Assembly: GCA_025923075.1 (NCBI GenBank)
Contig: JAICGN010000010.1
Span: 1 to 60,722, forward strand
Origin: Chitinophagaceae bacterium
GTDB taxonomy: Bacteria; Bacteroidota; Bacteroidia; Chitinophagales; Chitinophagaceae
Direction: 5' to 3'
DNA length: 60,722 nt
The notes beneath the pieces are model-generated. The model was not told the origin of the DNA, did not search any database, and saw only the letters and a list, made by a program, of their open reading frames with translations. The position numbers and the translations under genes are program-made. Position 1 is the first letter of the stretch. Each line of letters opens with the position of its first letter. Below, in pieces: positions 18,574 through 26,105 of the stretch.

Positions 18574-19827
18574 ATGCGCCGCACAATCGAGATTGTATTT
18601 AGCAGCCTCAAAATGGCCTTACAAGAGTTATGGAAAAATAAACTCCGTACTTTTCTTTCCCTGTTTGGAATTACTATCGGCATCTTCTGCATCATCGGCG
18701 TGATGGCAACACTGGGCAGTCTTGAACATAATATTCAGAACGAGATAAAGTCTTTTGGCACTAATACCATTTATGTTGACAAGTGGGATTATAGTCAGGG
18801 TGGCGGTGGACAATATCCGTGGTGGAAATATATTAAGCGACCGGCGCCAAAATTTGAACAGCTTGAACAAATAATGCAACGAACACCAAGTGCTAAGTAT
18901 GCTGCATTTAAGATTGATCGCGAGGCTGACCTTGAATATGAGGACAATACCCTAAAGTCTATTATTCTTTATGGATTTACTGATGACTTTAGCAATATCC
19001 AGAGTGTAGATATTCAGTTGGGTCGATATATATCTCCTGCGGAGTTTCAGCAGGGCAGCAATGCGGTGGTAGTAGGCAATGAGATCGCTGAACAATTTTT
19101 TGTGAAAGCCGAAAGGGCAGTTGGCAAAACTGTGTCAGCTAAAGGAAAGAAATTGATCATTGTAGGTGTGATAAAGAAACAAGGCAACCAGATGCTTGGA
19201 GGATGGCAACTGGATAAAGCTGTAGTAATGCCATATCGTTTTGCCCGCACAATAATGGATGAACGAAATGCACAGCCCCTGATACTTGTACAAGGGCTGG
19301 ACAATGTAACGAACGTGATGTTGAAGGATGACCTGAAAGGCGCTATGCGGGCAATTAATAAATTAAGCCCCACACAGGAAGATAATTTTTCATTGAATGA
19401 TGTAAACGAATGGAGCAAGGCATTTGAACAGGCTTTCTCCGGGATCAATATGGGCGGAATGATCATTGGTGGTATTAGCCTTATCGTTGGCTTGTTTGGT
19501 GTTGCAAATATTATGTTTGTAAGTGTAAAGGAACGTACCAGCCAGATCGGGTTGAAAAAAGCTATCGGAGCCAAAAGCCGCATTATCCTTACCGAGTTTT
19601 TATTGGAAGCCGCTTTCCTTTGTTTAATTGGCGGCTTGATTGGATTAGGATTAGTATTTGGCCTGACAAAAATTTTGTCCGGCGCCTTTAATTTCCCCAT
19701 TTACATTTCTACGGCAAATCTTGTTTGGGCAATCGGAATTTGTTTTGTCGTAGGCATTCTTGCCGGTATTATTCCTGCTGTGATCGCATCAAGGCTAAAT
19801 CCTGTGGTGGCGATAAGGTCAAAGTGA
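18574..19827 (+). CDS. MacB-like ABC transporter permease (FtsX-type)
   Basis: A 417-residue protein: N-terminal cytosolic stretch ALQELWKNKLRTFLSLFGI, one membrane helix (about 30-50), a large periplasmic MacB_PCD domain (about 55-275) and three C-terminal helices with the FtsX signature NIMFVSVKERTSQIGLKKAIGA. Such permeases work with a MacB-type ATPase and often a membrane-fusion protein in export of peptides, lipoproteins or drugs. No ATPase is adjacent. The start at ATG 18574 is three bases after a promoter box; an internal ATG at 18613 (MALQELW) is the alternative if the mRNA is not leaderless. Confidence 0.9.
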   Translation: MRRTIEIVFSSLKMALQELWKNKLRTFLSLFGITIGIFCIIGVMATLGSLEHNIQNEIKSFGTNTIYVDKWDYSQGGGGQYPWWKYIKRPAPKFEQLEQIMQRTPSAKYAAFKIDREADLEYEDNTLKSIILYGFTDDFSNIQSVDIQLGRYISPAEFQQGSNAVVVGNEIAEQFFVKAERAVGKTVSAKGKKLIIVGVIKKQGNQMLGGWQLDKAVVMPYRFARTIMDERNAQPLILVQGLDNVTNVMLKDDLKGAMRAINKLSPTQEDNFSLNDVNEWSKAFEQAFSGINMGGMIIGGISLIVGLFGVANIMFVSVKERTSQIGLKKAIGAKSRIILTEFLLEAAFLCLIGGLIGLGLVFGLTKILSGAFNFPIYISTANLVWAIGICFVVGILAGIIPAVIASRLNPVVAIRSK

Positions 19828-19835
19828 ACCCCTGG

Positions 19836-19850
19836 CGCCCTAAAGGGGCG
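19836..19850. repeat. CGCCC/GGGCG hairpin after the permease gene
   Basis: A 5-bp GC stem (loop TAAAG) beginning 9 bp after the permease stop codon. It resembles the C-run/TTTA/G-run repeat inside tsaD (19969-19991), about 130 bp away. It may work as a weak terminator. Confidence 0.4.
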
Positions 19851-19906
19851 ACTCAAGTATTAAATTTCCTGTAATTATCATTAAAAGAGAAAGGCAACTC
19901 AAGGAT

Positions 19907-19914
19907 TACCTTTG
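19907..19914 (+). promoter_or_regulatory. -7 promoter box TACCTTTG for tsaD
   Basis: Exact TAnnTTTG, 18 bp before ATG 19933. It supports that ATG as the true start, even though the conserved protein begins about 20 codons later. Confidence 0.55.
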
Positions 19915-19932
19915 CATCTCGCTTTCTAATGT

Positions 19933-21036
19933 ATGGTAGAAAATCAAAATTACATTCTCAATCCAAGTCCCCCCTTTAGGGGGAAAGGGGGTATCCTTGC
20001 AATCGAATCTTCCTGTGATGAAACGTCGGCGGCCATCTGCCACGATGGAAAAATTCTATCAAATATCATTGCCGGGCAAAAAGTACATGAACAATATGGA
20101 GGTGTGGTGCCGGAGCTTGCTTCACGGGCCCATATTCAAAACATCATTCCGGTTGTAAATTCTGCATTGCAAATTGCAAACTGCAAATTGGAAGAATTGG
20201 ATGCAATTGCATTTACTCAATCACCTGGCCTGATCGGCTCATTGCTTGTCGGAGCGCAGTTTGCAAAATCATTGGCCCTGTCATTAAATAAGCCGTTAAT
20301 AGCGGTGCATCACATGCAGGCGCACGTGCTGGCAAATCTAATAGATGATCGGAAGCCAAACTTTCCATTTTTATGCCTTACAGTCAGTGGCGGTCATACA
20401 CAGATCGTGGTGTGTGAGGCACCCACAAAAATGAAAGTGATCGGGGAAACGATCGATGATGCAGCAGGTGAAGCATTTGATAAAACAGCAAAGTTGCTGG
20501 GCCTTCCCTACCCCGGCGGGCCATTGATCGATAAATATGCAGCTGATGGCGATCCAAACAGGTTTCAATTTCCGGAGCCACAGATCCCCGGACTTGATTT
20601 TAGTTTTAGCGGCTTAAAGACTTCGATACTTTATTTTTTACAGAACGCCGGCAAAAGTCATGTCTACAAAGAAGAATTTTTAGCAACAGAAAATGAAAGG
20701 CAAAAATTTATTCAGGAAAATATAAACGACCTCTGTGCTTCTGTTCAACAACGGATCGTTTCAATACTATTAAACAAATTAAAGAAGGCATCTATCCAAA
20801 CAGGCATAAAAGATATTTGTATTGCCGGCGGTGTGTCTGCCAACAGCGGCCTGCGAAAAGCGTTTGAAGCAATGGGTATTCGATATCAATGGAATACTTT
20901 TATTCCGGCTTTTCAATATTGCACCGACAATGCGGGTATGATCGCAATTGCAGCATATTATAAGTTTCTTGAAGGCGAATTCAGTGACCTTACAGTAACT
21001 GCCTCTGCGAGATCCCGTTTGACGTTCGATATTTGA
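19933..21036 (+). CDS. tsaD: tRNA threonylcarbamoyladenosine transferase TsaD, with repeat-encoded N-terminal extension
   Basis: A 367-residue protein. The conserved part begins at ILAIESSCDETSAA (residue 21), with the metal-binding HHMQAH at about 125-130, SGGHTQIV near 152 and GEAFDKTAKLLGLPYPGG. TsaD with TsaB and TsaE makes t6A37 on tRNAs reading ANN codons. The first 20 residues (ending NPSPPFRGKGG) are not in the family: they are encoded by a C-run/G-run palindromic repeat at 19969-19991. No ATG, GTG or TTG lies closer in frame, and the promoter box fits ATG 19933, so the extension is probably translated. Confidence 0.95.
   Translation: MVENQNYILNPSPPFRGKGGILAIESSCDETSAAICHDGKILSNIIAGQKVHEQYGGVVPELASRAHIQNIIPVVNSALQIANCKLEELDAIAFTQSPGLIGSLLVGAQFAKSLALSLNKPLIAVHHMQAHVLANLIDDRKPNFPFLCLTVSGGHTQIVVCEAPTKMKVIGETIDDAAGEAFDKTAKLLGLPYPGGPLIDKYAADGDPNRFQFPEPQIPGLDFSFSGLKTSILYFLQNAGKSHVYKEEFLATENERQKFIQENINDLCASVQQRIVSILLNKLKKASIQTGIKDICIAGGVSANSGLRKAFEAMGIRYQWNTFIPAFQYCTDNAGMIAIAAYYKFLEGEFSDLTVTASARSRLTFDI
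19969..19991. repeat. CCCCCCTTTAGGGGG palindrome inside the tsaD 5' end
   Basis: A run of six C, TTTA, five G, AAA, five G. It forms a 5-bp G/C stem in two registers and encodes the PPFRGKGG part of the TsaD N-terminal extension. Confidence 0.6.
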
Positions 21037-21081
21037 GGTTAATGAAAAAACGCGAACTTCAAACCTCAAACTTCAAACCAC

Positions 21082-21828
21082 TTGTCTAACCCGTATTTTC
21101 AATTCAAACAATTCACCATTCAGCAGGACCGATGCGCTATGAAAGTAACGACGGATGCTTGTTTATTTGGAGCATGGTCAGTTGAGGAAGTCAAAAGTCA
21201 AATCCCGATGGCTATCGGTACAAAAGTCAAAAATATACTTGATATAGGATCTGGTACCGGTTTGTTATCCCTTATGCTTGCTCAAAAAAATCCTGAAGTG
21301 AAAATTCTTGCAATAGAAATAGATGAAGACGCAAAGACACAAGCAAAAGAAAATGTTGATGCTTCTCCATGGAAAGAGCGGATCGATACAATCGAAGGCG
21401 ATGTAAAGGACTATTGTTTCCCTGAAAAGTTTGATGTTATCATCAGTAACCCTCCTTTTTATGAAAAGGAGATAAGATCTGAAACTGATAATAAAAATGT
21501 TGCTCATCATAGTGAAAACCTGACGTTGGAGGAATTATTAAACGTTATAAAAACCAATTTGAACAGGAACGGATCTTTCCTCTTACTGCTGCCATATAAA
21601 AGAAATGAGGAGGCAAAACAACTTTTTAAAGATCAGGAATTGAGTATTTCCAAAATTTTATTTATCCGACAGTCGCTTAAGCATGATTACTTCCGGATCT
21701 TTTTAAAAGGAGATTTAAGAATAAAGGAAAAAGAAACAGAATTTGATGAAATGTCAATCTGGGATGAACAGCAACAATATACAAAGGAGTTTGTGCGGTT
21801 GCTGAAAGATTATTATCTCCATCTCTGA
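21082..21828 (+). CDS. tRNA1(Val) A37 N6-methyltransferase-like (TrmN6/YfiC family)
   Basis: A 248-residue class I methyltransferase starting at TTG 21082 (SNPYFQFKQFTIQQDRCAMKV), 45 bp after tsaD on the same strand. It has motif I LDIGSGTGLLSLMLAQ and motif IV ISNPPFY (residues 121-127), the NPPF tetrad of adenine-N6 methylases, and TDACLFGAW typical of YfiC. Between LFGAW and motif I there are extra residues (about 33-50, with SQIPMAIGTKVK) encoded by a palindrome flanked by an 11-bp direct repeat. Both tsaD and this gene act on position 37 of tRNA, so the pair makes biological sense. Confidence 0.88.
   Translation: MSNPYFQFKQFTIQQDRCAMKVTTDACLFGAWSVEEVKSQIPMAIGTKVKNILDIGSGTGLLSLMLAQKNPEVKILAIEIDEDAKTQAKENVDASPWKERIDTIEGDVKDYCFPEKFDVIISNPPFYEKEIRSETDNKNVAHHSENLTLEELLNVIKTNLNRNGSFLLLLPYKRNEEAKQLFKDQELSISKILFIRQSLKHDYFRIFLKGDLRIKEKETEFDEMSIWDEQQQYTKEFVRLLKDYYLHL
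21192..21231. repeat. Palindrome between 11-bp direct repeats inside the trmN6-like gene
   Basis: CAAAAGTCAAA occurs at 21192-21202 and again at 21221-21231, flanking CCCGATGGCTATCGG (21204-21218). The palindrome is a one-base variant of the element at 17008-17023. The arrangement resembles a small insertion with target duplication, though the 29-bp period is not a multiple of three. Confidence 0.6.
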
Positions 21829-21856
21829 CAATCATTAATTCTTAAATTATTAATTA

Positions 21857-23059
21857 TTAATTGCCTTCCGCATACTCCTTCATATATTCATAGTGCGACG
21901 TAAGATGTCCTTCTTTTACAATGGTAGCTTTTTCGATAATCGGGGAGCTATTGCCAACAAGGTCCTCCAACACATGCTTGATCAACTGTTCACCAAAATA
22001 CCTTGAAGCGTCCCGTGGCAATTCATTTGGCAGATTGCCAACAGCCATTATATCAATTGAGCCGTGCAAATAGGGCTGCGTTTTTTCCAGGGTGATCCTG
22101 TCAATACCATAAACGGGGTCCTCTATTGTTTGGTCGCCAAGATTTATAGGTACAGAACCTCCTTTATCATCTGTAATATCTGCGATAGTTCTGATTATAA
22201 ATGTGTCAGTCTGCACATCCTCTTTTTCAAAAAGTCGTGGCACATTCTTATCCCAATACACTCCGTTCAATAAAATATCTGTCTGCTCAGCATAAGGGAG
22301 AAACTGGCAATGATATAATTCAGGATGCTCATGAAATTCCAGTCGTTGGTATTTGCCATTGTCAATCCTTTCGTATAAGTCAGCACCTTTTAGCTGCGTG
22401 TATACAGGATAGGCAAATCTCCTTATGAGATAATCATCCGGCTCCACTTCATGTATACCCATCAGGTTCATAATTTCAAGAATACCATGCGCCACCCTAC
22501 CCGAGCCGGTAACGGCGATCTTCACATTCGGTAAACGCATGCCGAAATAAGAATGTATCAGCTCACGAAAGCTTCTTTGCTTATAAACCCGGTCAAGTTT
22601 ATACAGGCCTGTCCGGTTTCCATAGGCCATCATCCCATTATGTGCGCCGACGATACCTGCAAAAAAACCAAAGCCGATGATCCGTTGTCCATCTTCATGC
22701 TCAAGGCACTCATAGTCAATCAAAGTAATTTTTTTATCAAGAATGGCCTGCAGCATTTTTTGATTCTGGGGCTGTTTCTTTTTAGTGTGTGAAAAAAAAA
22801 GATAAGTTTTACCAACCAACAATTGCTCAATTGGAATTTCTTTTATGCCCAATAAAATATCACAGTCACTTATATCATCTTTTACTTTCACACCGGCAAC
22901 TTCGTATTCACGGTCGGTAAAGCAACGAACATCGGAATGTTGAGCAACGATCTCAACATCCGCGCTGTTCTTATGTATCCATTTACACTGAGCCGGCGTT
23001 AACGCCACGCGGTTATCAGCGGGAATTTTCCCTTCCCGTATTAATCCTATCCTGATCAT
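21857..23059 (-). CDS. Saccharopine dehydrogenase / alanine dehydrogenase-like NAD-dependent oxidoreductase
   Basis: A 400-residue protein. The N-terminus IRIGLIREGKIPADNRVALT matches the AlaDh/PNT N-terminal domain and LYS1-type saccharopine dehydrogenases. The central VTGSGRVAHGILEIM is a Rossmann dinucleotide-binding turn, and IIGFGFFAGIVGAHNGM is typical of LYS1-like proteins. In Bacteroidota such proteins are annotated as saccharopine dehydrogenase or lysine-ketoglutarate reductase; the substrate is not proven here. It ends 29 bp from the convergent methylase. A near-match -7 box (CAACTTTG on the - strand, 23087-23094) lies about 28 bp upstream. Confidence 0.82.
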   Translation of the reverse strand: MIRIGLIREGKIPADNRVALTPAQCKWIHKNSADVEIVAQHSDVRCFTDREYEVAGVKVKDDISDCDILLGIKEIPIEQLLVGKTYLFFSHTKKKQPQNQKMLQAILDKKITLIDYECLEHEDGQRIIGFGFFAGIVGAHNGMMAYGNRTGLYKLDRVYKQRSFRELIHSYFGMRLPNVKIAVTGSGRVAHGILEIMNLMGIHEVEPDDYLIRRFAYPVYTQLKGADLYERIDNGKYQRLEFHEHPELYHCQFLPYAEQTDILLNGVYWDKNVPRLFEKEDVQTDTFIIRTIADITDDKGGSVPINLGDQTIEDPVYGIDRITLEKTQPYLHGSIDIMAVGNLPNELPRDASRYFGEQLIKHVLEDLVGNSSPIIEKATIVKEGHLTSHYEYMKEYAEGN

Positions 23060-23347
23060 ATAGAAGTGTCGTAAAAATTATTGCCGCAAAGTTGCCGGTT
23101 ATCGGCGATTAAAACAAACGGATTAAATCAGGTAACCTCATTGAAGGCACTAATAAAGAATATTGACAGTTGAAATAATAGGGGAATAAGAAGCAAAGAA
23201 ATCGGAGCTGAATTTATTTCATCCAGCAGAAATTAACGTCTATTTGCCTTAATCAAAGTTAAAGTCATTCCCCGGGTTTGATATTTGGCAGGCTAATTGT
23301 TTAGGTCTTATCAGAAACGGTTTCGTCAATTAGTAAAACGTGCAGAT

Positions 23348-23572
23348 ATGAAAAAGCCAGCGATCGTCATAACCCTAACAACATTGTACTTATTATTTTT
23401 CAAAGCATCGCCTTATATAGGCCTTCCGGATGAAGCGATCATTGCTATGTTTATTCTTGCACCTTTTATTGTTATCTATATGGTCTATGTGATTTTGAAA
23501 TATGGAAGGCCATCAACATTTACATTTGAAGAAAGATTTTATGAAGATCACGATTATAAAAGAAATGAATAG
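23348..23572 (+). CDS. Small two-helix membrane protein, unknown
   Basis: A 74-residue protein from ATG 23348 (MKKPAIVITLTTLYLLFFK); the frame is open from a TTG at 23297 but the ATG gives a clean N-terminal helix. Two hydrophobic segments (about 4-20 and 30-50) are followed by a charged tail, EERFYEDHDYKRNE. I recognise no family. It stands alone, with convergent neighbours downstream. Confidence 0.5.
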   Translation: MKKPAIVITLTTLYLLFFKASPYIGLPDEAIIAMFILAPFIVIYMVYVILKYGRPSTFTFEERFYEDHDYKRNE

Positions 23573-23675
23573 AGTCAATTTGCTTAAGTACAAAAGGACG
23601 ATCTTTCGAAAACTCAGAATACCCTGCATCAAGGCTTAATAGTTGTAAGCCAGCCGGCTAACTAAAATTTTGTAT

Positions 23676-23705
23676 TAGCCCGGGTTTTTAAAAAAAGCCC
23701 AGGGA
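23676..23705. terminator. Bidirectional terminator-like hairpin
   Basis: GCCCGGGTTTTT pairs with AAAAAAAGCCC around a short A/T loop, between the 3' ends of the genes ending at 23572 (+) and 23740 (-). The T-rich and A-rich arms would serve both directions. Confidence 0.5.
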
Positions 23706-23739
23706 GGCTATAATCCATGTAGAAAATAATTTCAAATAA

Positions 23740-25029
23740 TTAATCTTCATTCAAATTACCGCTCCTGTCAAACCGGGGATTCACGACATTGTTAAGCTTT
23801 GAGCCGAAACGGTAATTGATACCAATGCTGGTGTAATAGTTATACCCTGAAGCAAGTTGCCTCCTCCTTGCCAGTACTTCTTCAGATGTTGCGTTTCCTT
23901 TTACAAGAAAAACCTGGCTACGGGTAAGTCCGCCAAAAGCAAAAAAATAGAATGATAGACCTCCTGTGATGCGGACATTGCTGTAGACATCAACGCCAAG
24001 ATTAAAAAACTTCCAGTTATGAAAATAATTATGATATGATACCCCAGCATAAGAATTGCCCCATTTCTGGTTCAGTGAAATATACGCATCTGCTCTATGA
24101 CCGAACAGCGTTTCGTTCGTTTTATTATATATGGTGGTGTCGTAATAACTATTCTTTCTCGTAGTAAGACCATAACTCAACGTGAATAATTTAGTATTTA
24201 CCTCTTTATACGGAAAAATATTATACTCGACTGCTGCCCGCATGTAGGCACGCCCCTTGTTGTTGGAAAAAGTATTCTGGCTGAATTTTATTTCACATGC
24301 CCAGCTCCAGTGATTATTTATACTTTTGACCAAATACTGATTGACTAACCAATTGTGGTTATTCACTTCAAAATTTTCCACCACTCCATTATTATCATAT
24401 CTGAATGTCGATCTACTTTTATTCCAGTACATACCCATCCCTATCTTTAATTTGTCGGTGACCCTGTTCGAAGAAAAATTGCCATTATAACTTGTGTTTT
24501 TATAATTGGCGTCTCCGTTGGTATTGGCGTCAATGCCCACACGTATCACCCAATAATTCCAGGGATCATTTGTGACCGGGGAATCAGCATTTCCATCAAA
24601 AGCGGTGTCGGTAGATTTTAACTGGATGTCCATATTTTTTACCGCAATAGTTTTGGCTATAAAAGGAACCAGCCCTGTTTTCAGGTATTTCAACAACATA
24701 TCCCTTCGTTCAAATTCAGTAGCATTCGGATCAGTGCTGAAATGCAAAGTATCTGTTTGGTTTTTGAAATGTTGCTGTCCGAAGAAAATGAGCTGATATT
24801 GCTCGCCCCCGCTGCCAGTGCCCCGGCTTGTGATGAGCACATGTACATCGGATGCAACATTGTCAAGCAGGAAATCGACAATATTTATTTCCGACCTGAT
24901 ATACTGCAAATCACACCAGGTGCTGTTGCAATCAATGAATACTTTTAGCTTTAAAGGAACATTTTGCTGCGCATGCGATACATTCCACACAATTACAAGT
25001 ACAAACATGGGTATAAGGATCTTTTTCAT
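23740..25029 (-). CDS. Secreted protein with putative C-terminal outer-membrane beta-barrel, unknown
   Basis: A 429-residue protein with a Sec signal peptide (VLVIVWNVSHAQQ, cleavage after Ala20). Residues 25-135 form a soluble region with cysteines in DCNSTWCDLQ; residues 160-420 show alternating aromatic strands (YAGVSYHNYFHNWKFFNLGV, GYNYYTSIGINYRFGS), which suggest a beta-barrel in the outer membrane. I cannot name the family. It is divergent from the membrane-anchored winged-helix regulator at 25161, making it a plausible target. A near-match -7 box (TATTCTTG) lies at 25047-25054. Confidence 0.65.
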   Translation of the reverse strand: MKKILIPMFVLVIVWNVSHAQQNVPLKLKVFIDCNSTWCDLQYIRSEINIVDFLLDNVASDVHVLITSRGTGSGGEQYQLIFFGQQHFKNQTDTLHFSTDPNATEFERRDMLLKYLKTGLVPFIAKTIAVKNMDIQLKSTDTAFDGNADSPVTNDPWNYWVIRVGIDANTNGDANYKNTSYNGNFSSNRVTDKLKIGMGMYWNKSRSTFRYDNNGVVENFEVNNHNWLVNQYLVKSINNHWSWACEIKFSQNTFSNNKGRAYMRAAVEYNIFPYKEVNTKLFTLSYGLTTRKNSYYDTTIYNKTNETLFGHRADAYISLNQKWGNSYAGVSYHNYFHNWKFFNLGVDVYSNVRITGGLSFYFFAFGGLTRSQVFLVKGNATSEEVLARRRQLASGYNYYTSIGINYRFGSKLNNVVNPRFDRSGNLNED

Positions 25030-25149
25030 TAAGAGGTAACTTTATACAAGAATAATTCAACGATAGGTATAACCGGTTTTCAGGATGTAAAATGAATGTA
25101 ATCAGATGTAAATTTTTTGTAAACCAAGACCTGAAAGAAGTATTAATTT

Positions 25150-25157
25150 TAACTTTG
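25150..25157 (+). promoter_or_regulatory. -7 promoter box TAACTTTG, 3 bp before a start codon
   Basis: Exact TAnnTTTG followed by ATT and ATG 25161, the same spacing as at 18563-18570. It predicts a leaderless mRNA and rules against the upstream ATG 25092. Confidence 0.55.
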
Positions 25158-25160
25158 ATT

Positions 25161-26045
25161 ATGCCACATAAATTGTTATTCATTTTTCCCGCTACTGTGT
25201 TAATCGTTTTTTTAGCGGTATATGGGAGCACGGAGAATGGTGATCCCAACACAGAAGAATCAAAATATCAGCCCGCCCTCAGACTCATTGGTCATAAACT
25301 GCTTTTAAGTGGAGGAGATAATAAATCAAGAGTGCTGCCTGTAAAGAAATTGTCCAATACAGAGTTTCAAATTCAATTTGAGAATCCAATTTCCCTGGAA
25401 CCCGATTCGATCTTCAGCATAATAAATAAAACCAGGGAATTTGCCTCACTCCCCGCTAATTATACTGCAAATGTATTTGAGTGTGCTAAGAATGAAATTG
25501 TGTACAGCTTCGCAATGTTTGCTATCGACAGCAATAACATTGTTCCCTGCCTTGGAAGAACCTTGCCTAAAGGTTGTTATTATATAAATATCAATTTTTC
25601 ACCTTCTACCGGCCCTAATAAAATATATATTTTGGCGGGAGGTCTTCTGCTTTTGCTGGTGTTTGCCTATCCGGCTTATTCTCATTTCAGGAGGAAGAAG
25701 AATATTGCAATTCCCGAACGGGAGAGTACAGTTTCGGACATGAATGCAATTAATATCGGCAAATTTATTTTTCACTTTGACCAAAGACATCTTGAAATTT
25801 CCGGCGAAAGAATTGAGCTTACAGATAAAGAAACAAAATTGCTACACATTTTTGCATCAGCTCCGAACGAAATTATTGATCGACAAAAACTTCAAAAAGA
25901 AGTTTGGGAAAATGAAGGAGTAATTGTCACCAGGAGTTTGGATGTTTTTATTTCTAAACTACGGAGGAAATTAGAAAAAGACGCAAGCATCAGGCTGGTC
26001 AATGTTCATGGCAAGGGGTATAAGCTTGAGCTGCTTACGCTTTAA
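25161..26045 (+). CDS. Membrane-anchored winged-helix transcription regulator
   Basis: A 294-residue protein from ATG 25161 (MPHKLLFIFPATVLIVFLAV). It has an N-terminal signal or anchor helix, a periplasmic region (about 25-155), one membrane helix (about 156-176, ILAGGLLLLLVFAYPAY), and a cytosolic Trans_reg_C winged-helix domain (about 197-294) with DKETKLLHIFA, RSLDVFISKLRRKLEKD and HGKGYKLEL. The DNA-binding fold is the OmpR/PhoB type but there is no receiver domain. The order (sensor outside, DNA-binding at the C-terminus) is the reverse of ToxR/CadC. The signal sensed is unknown; the divergent envelope gene is the likeliest target (inference). Confidence 0.85.
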   Translation: MPHKLLFIFPATVLIVFLAVYGSTENGDPNTEESKYQPALRLIGHKLLLSGGDNKSRVLPVKKLSNTEFQIQFENPISLEPDSIFSIINKTREFASLPANYTANVFECAKNEIVYSFAMFAIDSNNIVPCLGRTLPKGCYYININFSPSTGPNKIYILAGGLLLLLVFAYPAYSHFRRKKNIAIPERESTVSDMNAINIGKFIFHFDQRHLEISGERIELTDKETKLLHIFASAPNEIIDRQKLQKEVWENEGVIVTRSLDVFISKLRRKLEKDASIRLVNVHGKGYKLELLTL

Positions 26046-26105
26046 CAACTTAATTCCGGCATAGGCTAAATAAACCAGTTTCCGTAGTCCCTGCGCTCGC
26101 TCAGG

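Noticed and set aside
20160-20195. Tandem TTGCAAA words inside tsaD as another inserted repeat
   Set aside because: The protein length there (VNSALQIANCKLEELDAIAF) matches normal TsaD, so nothing appears to have been inserted.
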